Below are positions 35,126-47,614 of a DNA stretch of 64,000 nucleotides, in pieces. The stretch spans positions 1,774,289-1,838,288 of the forward strand of contig NW_021167086.1 of NCBI RefSeq assembly GCF_003711515.1, read 5' to 3'. A model generated the notes under the pieces. The model searched no databases. It was not told where the DNA came from and saw only the letters and a program-made list of their open reading frames with translations. The DNA comes from Sodiomyces alkalinus F11. Lineage: Eukaryota; Ascomycota; Sordariomycetes; Glomerellales; Plectosphaerellaceae. The translations under genes and the position numbers were made by a program. Every line of letters starts with the position of its first letter. Positions within the stretch are counted from its first letter, which is position 1.

Positions 35126-36410
35126 ATGAGGGTAGAAATTCAGGCCTTACTAGCTAACAGGAACACGATTAATTAGGTCGTAGAGCTAGTAGATAAACTA
35201 ATCACGATATATAGTACCCGTAAAGATACCGGTACGATACCGCTAACGCACCTATATATAACCGTCCGCTATATTATCCGTAAGGAACTCCGAAAAGGAA
35301 TAAGCGGTATAAAAAAGACCTAGGCTAATATTATAGCCCGAGCACTCGCGGCGGCGCCGCCGCGGGACCCCGCCCCCCTTAAAATAATCCCCGCTAAGCA
35401 CTATCGGGAGCTAATAGTCCGCTAAGAAACCCTCCCCGAAGACTAGCCCCTTAGAGCCAGGACCCCTAAGAAAAAATTTTAAGCTATAAACGCCATAACT
35501 ACCCGATATAACGCCGTAGCGGCACGGAAGCTACCTAACGGTAATATCTACCTTACCTTCACCGAAAGGGTATAATAGTAGACTACCTATAAAGAGTAAT
35601 AGGTTAAAAAAGCCTTCGGTAAAGGAGCCACCCTAGCCGTGCGAACCTACCCTACGCTTACTAAGGCTATCCCCCGGGAGGTCCTTAACGCCCTATCCGA
35701 GGAGGACCTACTAGTATCCCTATAAGATATAAACCCTAAGGCTAAAATCTTCTAAGCGCGATAACGAGTACCCCGCTATAGTACTAGTAGGGTAGCACTC
35801 CTCCTTATCGAATCGGCTTTACCGGAAGGGGCAGTAAGCCTTATCCGGAATACCCTCCGCTTTAAAGGGGGTAGCTATATCTACGAATTATATAATTCTA
35901 ACCTTAGTCCCCTAAGGTGCTATAAATATCTATACTTCGGCTATAGGGCTAACGGCTACCCGGCGGTAGAGAAGGTATACCGCTACTATACTAAGCCCGA
36001 ATCAGCGTACCTATAAGGCCTAGGGTATTATAACGCTATAGGGCCCGGCCGATCCCGCCGCTATACCGCCTATACTAAAGACTATAACACCTTTAACGAC
36101 TTATACCGGCTACTTAAGAAAGAGGCCGAGAAGACTCACGAAGCGTATAAATACTAAGCCAGGGACTTCGATATCACCCGCTAGACCGAAGCGGTATACC
36201 TATAGTAGCCGTAGATCTTCCCCTTAATTATTATTGCCTAGGACTAGGATAGGCCCCTTTATAGGGGCCGTGGACGCCCCCCGAAAAGGACTAAAGGATA
36301 TAAGGGCTCCCCGATACCGGGCCCGATAAGCGCCTATATAATCCCTTACAGGACCGGCGAGGCATTATAGTAGGAACCCTAGAGCTAGACCCCGGTTATA
36401 CCGGGCACGT
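35126..36410 (+). pseudogene. LINE family A ORF1 (gag-like, zinc knuckles)
   Basis: Starts at ATG 35126 (MRVEIQALLANRNTIN). Alignment by eye with the copies at 42.46 and 53.93 kb (inverted) supports this start. Near the C-terminus, 35918-36014 reads CYKYLYFGYRANGYP followed by VYRYYTKPESAYL. These are the spacings of two CCHC-type zinc knuckles in which Cys and His codons have become Tyr (TGC to TAC, CAC to TAC), exactly as RIP would do. ORF1 proteins of such LINEs bind element RNA. Multiple stops. The end is estimated from the start of ORF2. Confidence 0.7.
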
Positions 36411-36429
36411 TAACTTAACCCCCCCCCCT

Positions 36430-39400
36430 TTAATTAATAGAAATCCACGTCCTTTTATAGAATATAGGGAGGAGTTAGGCGCGGCGGGAGCTACCGCTCC
36501 AGTGCCACGCCGAATACGATATAATAGTAATCTAGGAACCCGGCCTTAATAGTTTCACGAAAAGCCCCGCCTACCCCTCCTAAGGGGTATACCGGCTCAT
36601 CTAAGGAGGAGGCCGCGCCCTCTTATATATCTATAAGAGATACCCGCTATATATATAGACGTAGCGGGCCTACCACGATACCTACGCGGTTATATTCGGG
36701 ACCGGAGATAACACCCTTATAATCTAGTCGATCTACTTAGAGAACTACTAATTAGCCAGGATCCCCTAGAATACGCCCCTATAAGATATATTCGACACGG
36801 CACCGCTACGGGGCCGATACGTCCTTATAGGGGACTCTAACCTATACTACCCCCTATAGTTATAGCCACCGCGGTATTACCCCTAAGCCGATACCCTATT
36901 TATCCTTACGACCCGGTAGAACCTTAACCTAATAACCCCCCCCGGAATAACTATATAGCACCGTCTAGGCCGGCGTGCTAGTATTATCAACCTTATATAG
37001 GTAATATAAGGGCTCCGCTACGACTTTAGCGGCCCGGATAAGACTATTATCGGGTCTAACTACTATTTATAAACGGCCCGAATCCTTATAGAGATAGATA
37101 CCTCGCCGATTACTATAACGATACTACCACGGGACCTAGCCGGGCTCTATTAGGTCTAGAAAGACTTTAACCCCTTATAAGTCCCCTAGCTCGCTACACG
37201 GCTATAGTAGACCGGCCCCCTTACATCACTAGAAGATATCGACTTAGCACTAGATAACCTAATAGTAGACCTTATAAATATAGCCGATAAGGCCGCGCCG
37301 CGCCGCCGTGGAGGCACCCCTAGACGTCTATCCACCCCTTAGTGGAACGCGGAGCTAACCGCCCTTACCTAGGAAATAAGGCGCCTCTACCGTAGATATA
37401 TATCTAGGAAGTCCCGGAGCCGATAGGATAAGTTTTAGGAAGCGGAGAGGCGCTAAGATAAGGCCGTGGCGGTAACGAAGCGGATATACTAGCGGTACCT
37501 ACTCTACTTAACCGGAAAGGATAATAGCCTCCTTTAGCGGCTATAGAAATAGGCATAAATTAAAGGGGGCATACTACCGGGCCCCTTATCGGTACTACTA
37601 CTATATCGAGACGATAGCGATTACCCGGTAACTATACACGTAAAGAAGGCCGAAGTCCTAAACCGGAAGTTCTTCCCACCCCCCTCCCTACCGCCCCTAG
37701 GCCCTTAGGCGCGGAATTCCCCCCGGGGTAGGATATCCGCCGAGACGTTACCGTAGCGGATATATAGGGGCGCCTTAAGAAGATAGAACCCTAGGCGGTA
37801 TTAGGCTTTAACGGCCTCTTAGCAGGGCTCCTAAAAGTATATAGACCCCCTTTATACTAAAGACTTAGTGCTATCTTATAGCATACCTCGAAACGAGCTA
37901 TTACCCGAAGAGGTGTCGCCACGCTACCGTGGTAATCCTTAAGAAGGAAGGCCGGCCGCCGGCCGACTACGGGATAGTAAAGGGCTAGCGACCGATATTA
38001 CTCCTTAGTATAATAGGTAAGGTCCTTAAGGGGATACTAGCCGACCGGATCGTAACCGTAGCGGAGGAGTATCGGCTCCTCCCGGAGGGATAAATAGGTA
38101 ACCGGATAGGGCGAAGTATAGAAATAGTAGTATAAAGAGCTATAGAGGCCGTAAAGGCGAGCTAAGCCTACGGTGGCACCGCTTCGATACTCTAACTGGA
38201 TATTAAAGGCGCCTTTAATATTATCCCCTATTCTCGCCTCCTTAAGGTACTTGAAAGGAAAGGCTTCCCCCGGTGGCTTACTACCCTAATTAGTAGCTTT
38301 CTTAAAGACCGTATAGCCTAGCTATTACTTAATAGCGAAACGGCCCCCCCGTAATACCTCCGTAAAGGCGTACCGTAAGGCTCCCCGATCTCCTTTATCC
38401 TTTTTATCCTTTATATCTCCACCCTATATAAAGAACTAGAAAGGGTTCCCAAAACGATAGTAGTAGGCTTCGTCGATAACACGAATATTATCGCCTTTAG
38501 TAGGACGGAGGTATAGATATAGCCACGCCTCGTTACCGCGTAACGGATATACTTAGATTAGGAGATAGCGAGGGGACTATAGTTTAAACTAGCTAAGTGC
38601 GTTTATATCCCCTTTACGAAGTCAGGCTAACCCTTACCTACCCCGCTCCCCCTTAGTACTACTTCGGTGCCGGCGGCGGAGGCGATAAGGCTCCTAGGCG
38701 TTTAGCTTAATAGGAAGCTTAATTTCCGGCGAAATACTAAAAAGGTAAAGAGCCGCCTAGCTACCTAAATATACGCCCTCTTGAGGCTTAGCACGGTAGC
38801 GTGGGGGTATAGCTTCGTAGATATAAGGAGACTATACCTTATAGTTATATAACTAGTAATCGCCTATTACGCCTTAACCGTTTATAAGATAAGGGCCGGC
38901 CCCCGGTATAGCCCCGTAGCGGTACTTATAGCGGTATAGAACCGATACCTCCGATTAGTAGCCGGAGCCTATAAAGCCACGCCGGTTAGGGTCCTTGAAA
39001 AAGAGACCTTTATCCCCCCCCTTAACCTATACCTCTTAAGCCTAAGTGCCTAAAAGATCCTTCGGATATAAGAAGAAGGGATAGAAGATAAGATATTAGC
39101 CGGAGTATACGCCGCGGCGAGAGCCCTAGCGGCACCGAACCGGTATTATAGGACCCACGCTGCCCTTATATAGACGGTATAGCTTACCGCCCTAACGGCC
39201 TAGGCCGGAACCTCGCCCCCACGGAAGGCCCTTATAAGGGAATAGGGTTAAGCCTAGGCGGAAGTATAACGGCCTTATACCTACGCCGTAGTGGCACCGA
39301 GCCGCCCCTTAATATAACGCTCCCTCCGGAAATATAAAGGGCTCCTTAAACTATAAAGCTCCGTACTTACCTAGATTAGATCAGAAAAACTAGCCCTACG

Positions 39401-39760
39401 GGTATTCCTAGCTAAAGCGAGGGTACCGGGCTTCCCTTTACCGCGGTGCCCTTATAGGGACGGAGGGGCGGAAACGGCGGAGTATATAGTACTCTAATGC
39501 TAGGAGGTAGCCGCGGAGGACCGTAGAGGCCTTTTCGGTGCTGTAAAGAGGCCGCTTATAATTAAAGGAGACTTATATAACGCACTAGAACACGATACCG
39601 AAGCCGGGGTAGTTATAAGGTGGTTCCTATAATAGAAGAGGCTTAAGGACTTTCGTCTCGCCCTTAAAGTTATAAAGGCCTATGAAAATAGAGGCGATAC
39701 CGAAGCGGGACCGGAGCGGAGGCAGTATAACGCGGCGGATCTATTAATTATTAATAGGGG
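36430..39760 (+). pseudogene. LINE family A ORF2 (AP endonuclease and reverse transcriptase)
   Basis: An endonuclease-exonuclease-phosphatase domain comes first: EIHVLLWNIGRS (about 36440), IVIQEPGLN (about 36525), WSIYLENY (about 36730), a GDSNL site (about 36835) and GSNYYL (about 37065) where GSDH is usual. The reverse transcriptase covers about 37.9-38.6 kb, with LLQLDIKGAFN-like sequence and the active-site box F-V-D-N (38469-38480, second Asp to Asn). The C-terminal region ends with a Cys-containing CPYRDGGAETAEYIVLWC segment (about 39440-39500). No RNase H motif is seen. Stops at many Trp and Gln positions show inactivation. Confidence 0.8.
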
Positions 39761-41447
39761 TCCTATAAGCCGGGACCCCGGCGGTATTAGCTCGGCGCTA
39801 AGGGGGGCTATTAGTGGCTATTAGCTATTATCGCCCTAGTTATTATCGTCCTTATAATCCTCGGTAGCGCTAATACTACTCTTAATATATTCTAGGCCCT
39901 ACTAGGACTAGTTAGCTAACTACTGCTACTATAATACCGCGGGGAGACCGAAAAAGGGCTACTTATAAGGTGCTCCAGAATAAGGTCTTTCTTACCCTCT
40001 AGACGTCTTATCTAATAAGATAATTCCTATACCTCCGCCGACGCGGGGCCGCCGCGGCTATAACCGGAAGGCAGCGCCCGGTTTAGGGCCCGGCTAAAAG
40101 ACCGGGACGCTATCCCTAAACGCTCCTTAGCCTATAGCTTATTAGTAGGGGATTATTTCGGCACTAAAGGAGGAGACGTATAGTAGCGATACCGGTACTA
40201 CTAGCGGCCTTTACCACTATATACGCCCTATAAAGATCTATAAGACGCTACTGCTATTTTTTAGTAGCGGGGGGGACCTAGAGGAAAATTAGTATATACT
40301 ACCACGATATACCTATAGCACCACGACGATATCGACACGACTTATATCCTTACACGGACGCCGGCTATCAGTATACTAAAAACAGGCTACCCCTATACCC
40401 GTAGTATTAGAGTAGGCCTCTACGTTATCCGGGTATATACCTAAGCGCTTACTATAACGAATATAACTGCCTTAGGTTATCCACCGCGGCACTGCCCCGA
40501 TACTACTAAGGGATATATACGGTATAACCCGAACCGAGCCTTTCTCGTACCGGTTACGATTATTACTAGTATTATTATTAGGAGACGATATCTATGACTA
40601 TTAGCACGCTACCACCGAGGCACCGCTACGGTACTAGGAGAACTTATATTATACTACCACTACCGCTTAATTATTCGTGTGTGTAAATTAATACTATACT
40701 ACTTAGTTAACCCTATACTACCACGCTACCGCGGCGCTACCCACTAAGCACTTATAGTCTAATTATACTAGGAAAATAAATAACGGAAACTAAAGGGTTT
40801 TACTATTAGTATAGAGTCGTAACAATAAGCCAACGGCACTATAAGCGGGAATAAATCGGGAGAAAACCTATAACGAACTTATTAGCGTTATAGGAGGAAG
40901 AGAGGGGGAAAAGAGGCATAAAGACCCCGAGGGATATTAACTATCTAATTCTATAATAGGGTAAAGCCCTATTCCCCCTACTTACCGCCGGATATAGCAG
41001 GAACCTACTTAGGGGAGGCAGGAGGCGCTTACCTCCCTTACTCTTTTTATTAACTAAGTAGAAGGAATAAAAGGCATAATCCTCGGGGATATAAGGAGGC
41101 CGAGACTAAAGGGCCGTAGCCTCCGCACCGCGGAGGCGCCGCGGCACCCCCTTAACCCCTACTCCGTCGCTAACGATCGGCTTAGGCTAACCTACCTAAC
41201 TATCAGCCTACTATACTTCCCGTTAGCTACTAGCCTAGAGGTGCGATCCAGATATATAGCAGAGACGAACCGGGGCTATATCGGCCCCGTAGCGGTATTA
41301 CTCCACCTAAGGAAGTGTTTAGGGGTTTTCCCCGGGTTTTACCCGGGTTTTACCCCCTATAGCCACCCGAGAAGGACCGTATAGCCTAGGAAGGCTCCTA
41401 TAGATTAGTTAGGATAGCGGAGTAAGATCGATAATAATAATAATAAT

Positions 41448-41459
41448 AATATAGTTAGA
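41448..41459 (+). repeat. target-site duplication, right copy
   Basis: AATATAGTTAGA, identical to 34785-34796. The Helitron reading frame continues directly from it. Confidence 0.85.
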
Positions 41460-41945
41460 GTTCGCTTCTATCCCGCCCGCGCAGCTTAAGCTAAAGGTTA
41501 GCGCGCCCGTTATACTTATACGGAACCTTAGCCCGCGGCAGGGATTATATAATAGCACGCGTATAGTTACTTTACAGATAGCACGTAATACGCTAGAGGT
41601 TAAGGTGCTATCAGGAATACACGCTAACGAGATAGTATTTATCCCCCGTATCTATTTAGATTCTAATAAAGAGGATTACCCGTATATTATTCAACGCCGT
41701 TAATTCCCTTTACGGCTCTATTACGATTAATAAGTCGTAAGGGTAATTATTTAGTGCGGTCGGCGTGGAATTCCTGCAGCACGCCTTTATATACGGTTAG
41801 TTTTATATTACCGTATTAAGAGTTACGGATATTAGAAACCTATTAGTATTATTACCGGCGTAAAACGGTTAGGCGGTATAGGGTAGCAGGTATACATCTA
41901 ATATCGTATACCTAGAGGTCTTAATTTAATAATTCTAATAGTCGC
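41448..41945 (+). pseudogene. Helitron helicase, C-terminal part
   Basis: Continuation of the helicase interrupted at 34796. The + strand reads FASIPPAQLKLKVSAPVILI and RNLSPRQGLYNSTRI, then EVKVLSGIHANEIVFIPRI and EDYPYIIQRR. The final helicase motifs, with the usual INKSQGQ and ALSRV signatures, are only faintly legible through stops (about 41725-41860). The order matches PIF1-like Helitron helicases and confirms that one gene was split by the LINE. Confidence 0.8.
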
Positions 41946-42004
41946 TTTTACGGGCGCGCGTAGTAGAGGTAGTAAGAGCGTGTAGTCTAAATCGTGTATT
42001 ATAT

Positions 42005-42135
42005 AGTCTTTTTATTTTTATTTCTATTTATTATACGTGTGTAGCCCTAAAGCTACACCGCGACGTCTATCGCCCTAAAGGCTAAAGGCTATCAGAAGCT
42101 AGGTATAGTAAAGCATAGTAATAAATAATAATTAA
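42005..42135 (+). repeat. ~130-bp repeat downstream of the Helitron helicase
   Basis: Shares about 130 bp in the same orientation with 55215-55345, including GCCCTAAAGCTA, the inverted-repeat core CGCCCTAA.GGGC/AGGC and AGAAGCT.GGTATAGTAAA. Being just downstream of the helicase, it may be the Helitron 3' terminal segment, which normally carries a hairpin. Termini could not be proved. Confidence 0.55.
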
Positions 42136-42154
42136 TTTGGACATTGAATACCCT

Positions 42155-42554
42155 TATCGCATCACGCCTATTAACCACGGGCGTGTGATAAGAGTAAAAT
42201 CGATAAAATTACTAAGATAGTAATTATAACTACCGCCTCCTTCCTAGGATACTATCGTAATGGCACTGTAACTTTAGCGCTACGGTATAACCTGAGAAAT
42301 TAATAAATAGCGTTATGCCGACTTCGACTACGTAAAATTCCTAACGGAGCCACTTTTCGTAGTATATACGCTCCCCTCTCTTGCGGTAGGGCGCCGCGCG
42401 GAACCGATATAAGACTAAGAGGGGACTACTACGCCCCCTAAAACTAATAATAGCTAAAACTAAGCCAGAAATTTAGGCCCTGCTAGCTAACAGGAACGCG
42501 ATTAAATAGGTTATTAAGCTAGTAAAGGAACTAATCACGATACGTAGCATCTAT
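42155..42554 (+). mobile_element. LINE family A, 5'-end fragment
   Basis: Contains the 5' UTR marker CACGCCTATTAACCACGGGC and continues into the start of ORF1 (AGAAATTTAGGCCCTGCTAG). Similarity stops abruptly near 42554, where an LTR-like repeat starts. A fragment with 5' but no 3' end must have been cut by a later insertion or rearrangement. Confidence 0.7.
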
Positions 42555-43040
42555 AATACGCCTTAGAACCCTACCGGGTACCGTGGGCATACCTTAGAGG
42601 TACTATAGTATATACTATAGCACTCACGGGGTATATTATAGAACCCATGGTATATACCAGGGTATCTAGTGGATTATATAGATAAATACCAAGGATCCCA
42701 CGGGGTTTACCCGTAGGTATATTAGTCCCAGGGGCGCGCCCCCATTCTAGCTTAGAGAAGATATCTTATTTTACCACTATTTACGGCCTCCTAAGGTCAG
42801 CCCTTAGAAATCCTGGCTCCTAGGTCTAATAGTACTAGCTAGCTAGATATATACCTAGTTAGGGTGTATTAAGTAATAATAACTAAGTTTTACACGAGGT
42901 TTACGTACCGCCGTTTTATAAAAGCTACGTAACGCCGCTATATCCGCCGTAATTACTAAGTAAAATAGCTTAACCGCTTATCGCTAGACGAAGACGCCTC
43001 CCCTATAGTAGGTCTAGGCGTAGAGTATATAAGGGAACCA
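42555..43040 (+). repeat. LTR-like repeat, copy 1
   Basis: About 480 bp shared with 60826-61480 in the same orientation. Landmarks are CCACGGGGTTTACCCGT, GTCCC.GGGGGCGCGCCCCC, TTAGAGAAGATATCTT and TAATAGTACTAGCTAGC. Both copies begin exactly where a family A LINE breaks off. Length and position suggest an LTR of an unidentified element, but I found no clear TG...CA ends or flanking duplication. Confidence 0.55.
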
Positions 43041-44884
43041 CCGTCCTCTAGTCGTATACCGTTAAATATTACTATACCGTCTTTATAATAATTACTAGCT
43101 ATAAAACCTAAAGCTCCGAATTATAACCGGCGCTAACCCCGCCGATAACGTTCCCCGCCTCTAGGACCTTAAGGGAAGAAGGAATATCGTTAAGATAGTT
43201 AATGACTATCCCGATCCCGCTAAGGAATTCCTTTCGCCTAAGGTTCTTACCCTGCTTCGCGTTACTAAGTAAGCCTATAGTCTCCTTAGCCTGCCTAACA
43301 CTAGCGGCGTCTTAACCTTAAGAGGAAGAGCTATAGTCGCGAGATCTATTTAGATTATTATTATTTATTACTCTGCTCTCGCTTAGCTAAGCTAGGCTAG
43401 CTATCTAGGCAATAATCCTTCTCTAATTTTCGAGGGAAAACTATACATAAATAAAAACCCCTGCGCTCTTATTATATAAGGAAGTTCTATCGTGCGTGGC
43501 CGTTACGGTATCGCTCCGCGGCCCTGTTTTTATCGCTATTCGAAAACCGGATCTTACCTCCGGGCTAGTAGCTAATACGGGTTAGCTTATTAGTTTAGTA
43601 GGTGCTATATTGGGTCGTACACGCCCTCGGTACGCTACCGCCACGGTTACTCGCCGCTATCCTTTCCTTTATTCCGGATCCGGCGAGGTTATTATCCCCT
43701 TACCGCGGCACCCTTTATACCCCCCCTCCCTTCTATAAGGGCGGGGGCGCTCCTACCCCCCCTTTACTCCTTCCTTTATTTATTATTTATTCCTAAACCT
43801 CCTTCGTATACCTGCTATCTATAGTAGCCCTTATATAGTTATATACCTCCTTTCTCGCGCTATATAGGCTCTCCGGGGTAAGCGCTATAATATAGGCCGG
43901 GCGTGGCTACTATTCTCTAGTAGGCATAGTAACTTATAGGGCTAACCCGCTACTCTCTTTTCTTATAACCTCCCTCTTTTCCTCTCTTTTTTTCCTTTTT
44001 TCCTCTTTTCCTCTTTTCCTTTCTTTAAGCCATTATGTTTAAGGTACGTTTCGCGTAGTCGGTATAGTATAAGTGCGGCCCTATAACTCCTGTATAGAAT
44101 CCCCCAGTGCTATTCGGCTATATTATAAGGGATCCTATAGGAGCCCGGGTCACGCCGTCCTTACGCCGCTACTACTCCGCCCCCGTAACGCCCGCCTTAG
44201 TCTAACTCTCCTTCCCCCTTAAATACCCCTTAATAAGACCTCCGTTACTAAAAGGGGAGCCGGTTCCGGCGCCTATAATATACTGACTCCTTTTATAGGT
44301 TTCCTTTTCTCCGTTATACTATATACGCTACGTCCTTACTACTAACCTTATTATAGTATATTCGTGTATATTAGCAGGCCACTACCCGCTAAATCTATAC
44401 TCTCCGAGTATACTATACTACTCTATACTAGGCTAGTAGCATTAGTATAGTTACGGTTATTACTCCTACGTAGTGTTATAAATATACTCGTAATAATAAG
44501 ATACTAAAGGCTATCATCGCCTACCTTATAGGTTACCCCGTACCTCCCCTATATTAACCCCGTTACTAACCCGTATCGTAGAATATCCCCCTCCTATTAT
44601 CGGGAGACCCTACTACCTCTACCACCGAAGATAAGGGTAAGGGTAAGGATAAGATTATTCTAGTAGATAGTAGAGTAATTAGCTCCGATAAGGGCGCCAA
44701 TAAGTATATAGGTAATAAGGAGGAGAAGTAAGTAGTTAGGGCGTAGCACGGCTATAGCGCGGTCGTATAGCGGTTATTAATAAATATCTTACTCGCCCTT
44801 TACTTATCTTCTCCGTAGCCGTCTTTACCTCCTCTATATATATACCCGAGGTTCTAGCGATACGGGGGCTTTACTACGCCTCCG
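43041..44884. other. RIP-mutated DNA; includes probable 3' UTR of LINE family B
   Basis: No reading frame with recognisable content. The open frame 43602-43796 (+) is low-complexity and unsupported. A pyrimidine tract of about 60 bp (43970-44030) and a frame rich in Ser/Thr/Lys near 44600-44750 (+) were considered. The minus-strand LINE family B ends its ORF2 at about 44885, so the lower part of this stretch is probably its 3' UTR. Confidence 0.4.
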
Positions 44885-47160
44885 ATTCTAGTTATCGTGC
44901 TAGTCGGAAGTCCGGAAGGCGCCCGGTTTGTAGGAACCACTTTATAACCTTCCCCGCGGTCTTTTTACTCCGGAGCGCTAGGAGCTAATCCTATCTTATT
45001 AGTAGGCGCGCGCCCGTATTAGCCCGAGGCATTCTTATATCTTTACTAATATATCCTAGTACTATAACACGATATATTCTACTATCTCTAGCCCTCCGTT
45101 AGCGTATTAATAGCGCGGCGTTACCGTGTCCGGCACGCCTTTTATAAAGAGGAAGTAATAAAAGCCTATCTTCTTTATTTAAATCTAGGTAAGGATAGAA
45201 CTCTATAGTTTTATAAGGCCTTTATACTTCCTAAGCGCTACGCGGTTAAACTAGGGCGTTTACGCTATAGCTATATTACTATATTAGCGTAATAAGGTAC
45301 GCTTTTACCGGTACGCCTATTCCTTTTAAAGGCGCTAGGCTAATTCCCTCCCGAGGAGCTAGGACTTAATTTCCTGCTTCTAAGCCCCCTAGGACCTTGG
45401 GTAGGGCCTAACCCGTCCCCCGCGTTTTCTACGCTACGTGGCCGTTTTAGCCACTTATCGTACCTAAAGTATCGCTTACTCTATCTAAGTGCCCTTTACC
45501 CGTAGCACCACTTACGCGGTTAGGACGTTATAGTATAAGTTAAGGGGGGGACCCCCGCCTTTATCTTTACTACCTTTATTGCTATAGCCTAATACGCGCT
45601 AGTAACGATATATAAGTATTACGCCTACTTACTAGCTAGTCTTTTTAGTACTCCGCTTAGCCTCTCTCCTTTTCCTATTATCGTATAAAAGGCCGGGGCC
45701 GTATAGAGTATAGCGCTTCGGACTATTATTTAGTATAGTTTACGCGTAGCCCTAATACGGTAGCCCTATACTAACACTATAAGGCGTATAAGGGCGTATT
45801 TCTAGGTAAGGAGTTTAGCTTTAAGTTTCCGGATATAAGGACGGAATATAAGCTTTTAGTTAAGGATAACCCCTAGGACCTTTATCTCTTTAACTTATAG
45901 CGCCGGTACGCCCTTAAGGCGTAACTAGAGTAATAACGGGTTACGTTTTCTCGTAAAATAAAGAAGCTTATACTTCTATGGCTCGAATCGTAGTCCGCTC
46001 CTTTATAACTAGCTCTAGTAGACTTCCTACGCGTATTTAAGGTATATCCGTAGCGCGGCCTTATTACGTCTAAAGGCTATAATATTCGTGTTATCGGTAA
46101 AGCCGACTATCATAACCCGCAGTATCCGGATTAGTTCCTAGTAAAGCGTCCTAATATATAGTATAAAGAGGATTAGGGAGAGGGGTAATCCTTAGGAGAC
46201 TCCCGCCTAAATATCTATCTAATACGTTGTCTCGCTATTAAAGCGTAGGCGTACTATACGCGCTATAAGGTATAACTAGGTCTATTTTATAACCTAGTCC
46301 GGGAAACTATACTAGTCGAGGACTTCGAGGAGTTTTTAGTATAGTACTATATTAAACACGTCCTGGATATTAAGCTTGAATTACGCTATAGCCTCGTAGC
46401 GCTCCTATATAGCGTATACTCCCTTTATAATAGCCCTAACCGCTACTATCGTATCACGGTATCTTTAATTACCTATCTATCCGGCGGGGAGGAGTTAATA
46501 CTCCTCCGCTACGGTTATAAATCTCCCCGCTATTATCTTCTTAAGGACTTTCCTTATAGCGCTTAGGAGTAATATCGGTTATTACCCCGAGGCTATCGCG
46601 TAAGCCTCCTTTAATTTACCCGGTTTCTTAAGTATTATTACCTTTATAGTACGGTATTATTATAGGAAGTATACGGCTATAAGGCTCGCGGAGAAGAGTT
46701 ATACTAGTCGCTTATAGAGTGGCTAGTTATAGGCGAGTAGGAATCCGTTTAGTAGGCTATCCTCTCCGGGTACATTCTACTTTACTATTTATTATATAAC
46801 CTACTAGACCTCCTCTTCTATAACCTTTTACGTAAGTAGTATTATCTCCGTCCTTAGCGTGCCGCCGATACGCCCGCTCTTTATAGGGTATAGTAGGGGG
46901 AAGAACTTCTTTATAAGGATTACCGCTTTTCCGTTATATATTATCGTGACCGGCCCGTCCACGCTACGCTATAACGGCTGGATAGATAGGAGGTCTAGGG
47001 GTAGGTAGCTCGCTGTCCAGGCCTAGCCTTATAGTATCTAGAGGCTTTTTTTAGTCTACGACTATTATATTAACGGCGCTACGCTAGGTCTTCCGCTTCT
47101 TAATCCTAACTAGTATATCTTAATATTTCTCTGCCTCCTTAAGTTCGTTCTACTCCTTCT
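44885..47160 (-). pseudogene. LINE family B ORF2 (reverse transcriptase and C-terminus)
   Basis: Minus strand. RT fragments include VIILKKPGK (about 46610), PLSLILFILYIRTLYQEL (about 46150) and the active-site box G-F-T-D-N-T-N (46084-46104, second Asp to Asn). SGLRFEP and VLGVILN follow towards lower coordinates. The thumb-like section YFTRKRNPLLL lies near 45950. The C-terminus near 44890-44960 reads KTAGKVIKWFLQTGRLPDF. The family is clearly different from A. The endonuclease is missing at the upper end, where family C sequence begins. RIP stops throughout. Confidence 0.75.
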
Positions 47161-47199
47161 ACCGCTTCTACTTCCACTTTTTCTTCTTCTTTTCCCTTC

Positions 47200-47614
47200 T
47201 TTTTAGGCCCTAGAAGCCGGTCCTAGACCGAGGATCAAGTACTTTAGGACCTATAGGTCCCTAAGCCTACCTTTATCATAAGGGACTTTCATAAGAACTA
47301 CTAGTAGTAGAACGGAGCTACTACTAACTAGGCTTCTATTAGGGCCTAGGCTTTAGTAGACTAATTAGATAGCCTCGAAGCTACCTGTTTACTGAATTCT
47401 AAAGAAGTTAACCTGAATAGGAGGACCTTTTTTCGGTCTAATCTTCGTTAAGGGTCGGTTATAGATCTAGCCTTTTATATGCCCGGCTTTAATCGTCTCC
47501 GCTTTAATAAGTAGGAATATATCGAAAACTCTACCTCTTTATACCGCGCTATCCTCTTTTCGGCTTCCGTTTTAAGCTCTAAAGGTCCTATAAATAGGTC
47601 TCTCCCGCTAGCTT
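47200..47614 (+). pseudogene. LINE family C ORF2, endonuclease part
   Basis: Plus-strand fragments of an AP-type endonuclease: TFIIRDFH (about 47265, where GDFN is usual), LDSLEATCLLNSKEVNLNRR (about 47355-47415) and SVIDLAFYMPGFNRLRF (about 47455-47505). The order and spacing fit the second half of a LINE endonuclease. The reading frame stops at the insertion site of the family A LINE and resumes at 54249. The beginning of this ORF is lost next to the family B relic. Confidence 0.72.
47604..47614 (+). repeat. target-site duplication, left copy
   Basis: CCCGCTAGCTT, repeated exactly at 54249-54259, flanking the minus-strand full-length family A LINE. Confidence 0.8.

Larger units (their letters stand above)
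34797..41447 (+). mobile_element. LINE family A, full-length copy (about 6.65 kb)
   Basis: Bounded by a 12-bp target-site duplication within a Helitron helicase. Order: 5' UTR (34797-35125), ORF1 (from 35126), ORF2 with endonuclease and reverse transcriptase (about 36430-39760), a 3' UTR of about 1.6 kb and a (TAA)n tail (to 41447). The 5' UTR contains the marker CACGCCTATTAACCACGGGC, which also begins the copies at 42.16, 54.2 (inverted) and 58.88 kb. The structure resembles Tad-like fungal LINEs. I see no RNase H domain in this family. RIP-inactivated. Confidence 0.88.

Noticed and set aside
42005..42135. tRNA-derived SINE
   Set aside because: No A-box/B-box promoter pattern seen; position behind the helicase fits a Helitron end better.
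43602..43796. 64-aa Pro/Leu-rich ORF
   Set aside because: Low complexity, GC-rich mutated repeat DNA, no homologous feature recognised.
44036..45700. Possible + strand ORF starting MFKVRF after a pyrimidine tract
   Set aside because: The minus strand carries recognisable LINE B ORF2 from 44885 up, so the + frame there is a shadow; the remaining part has no motif.
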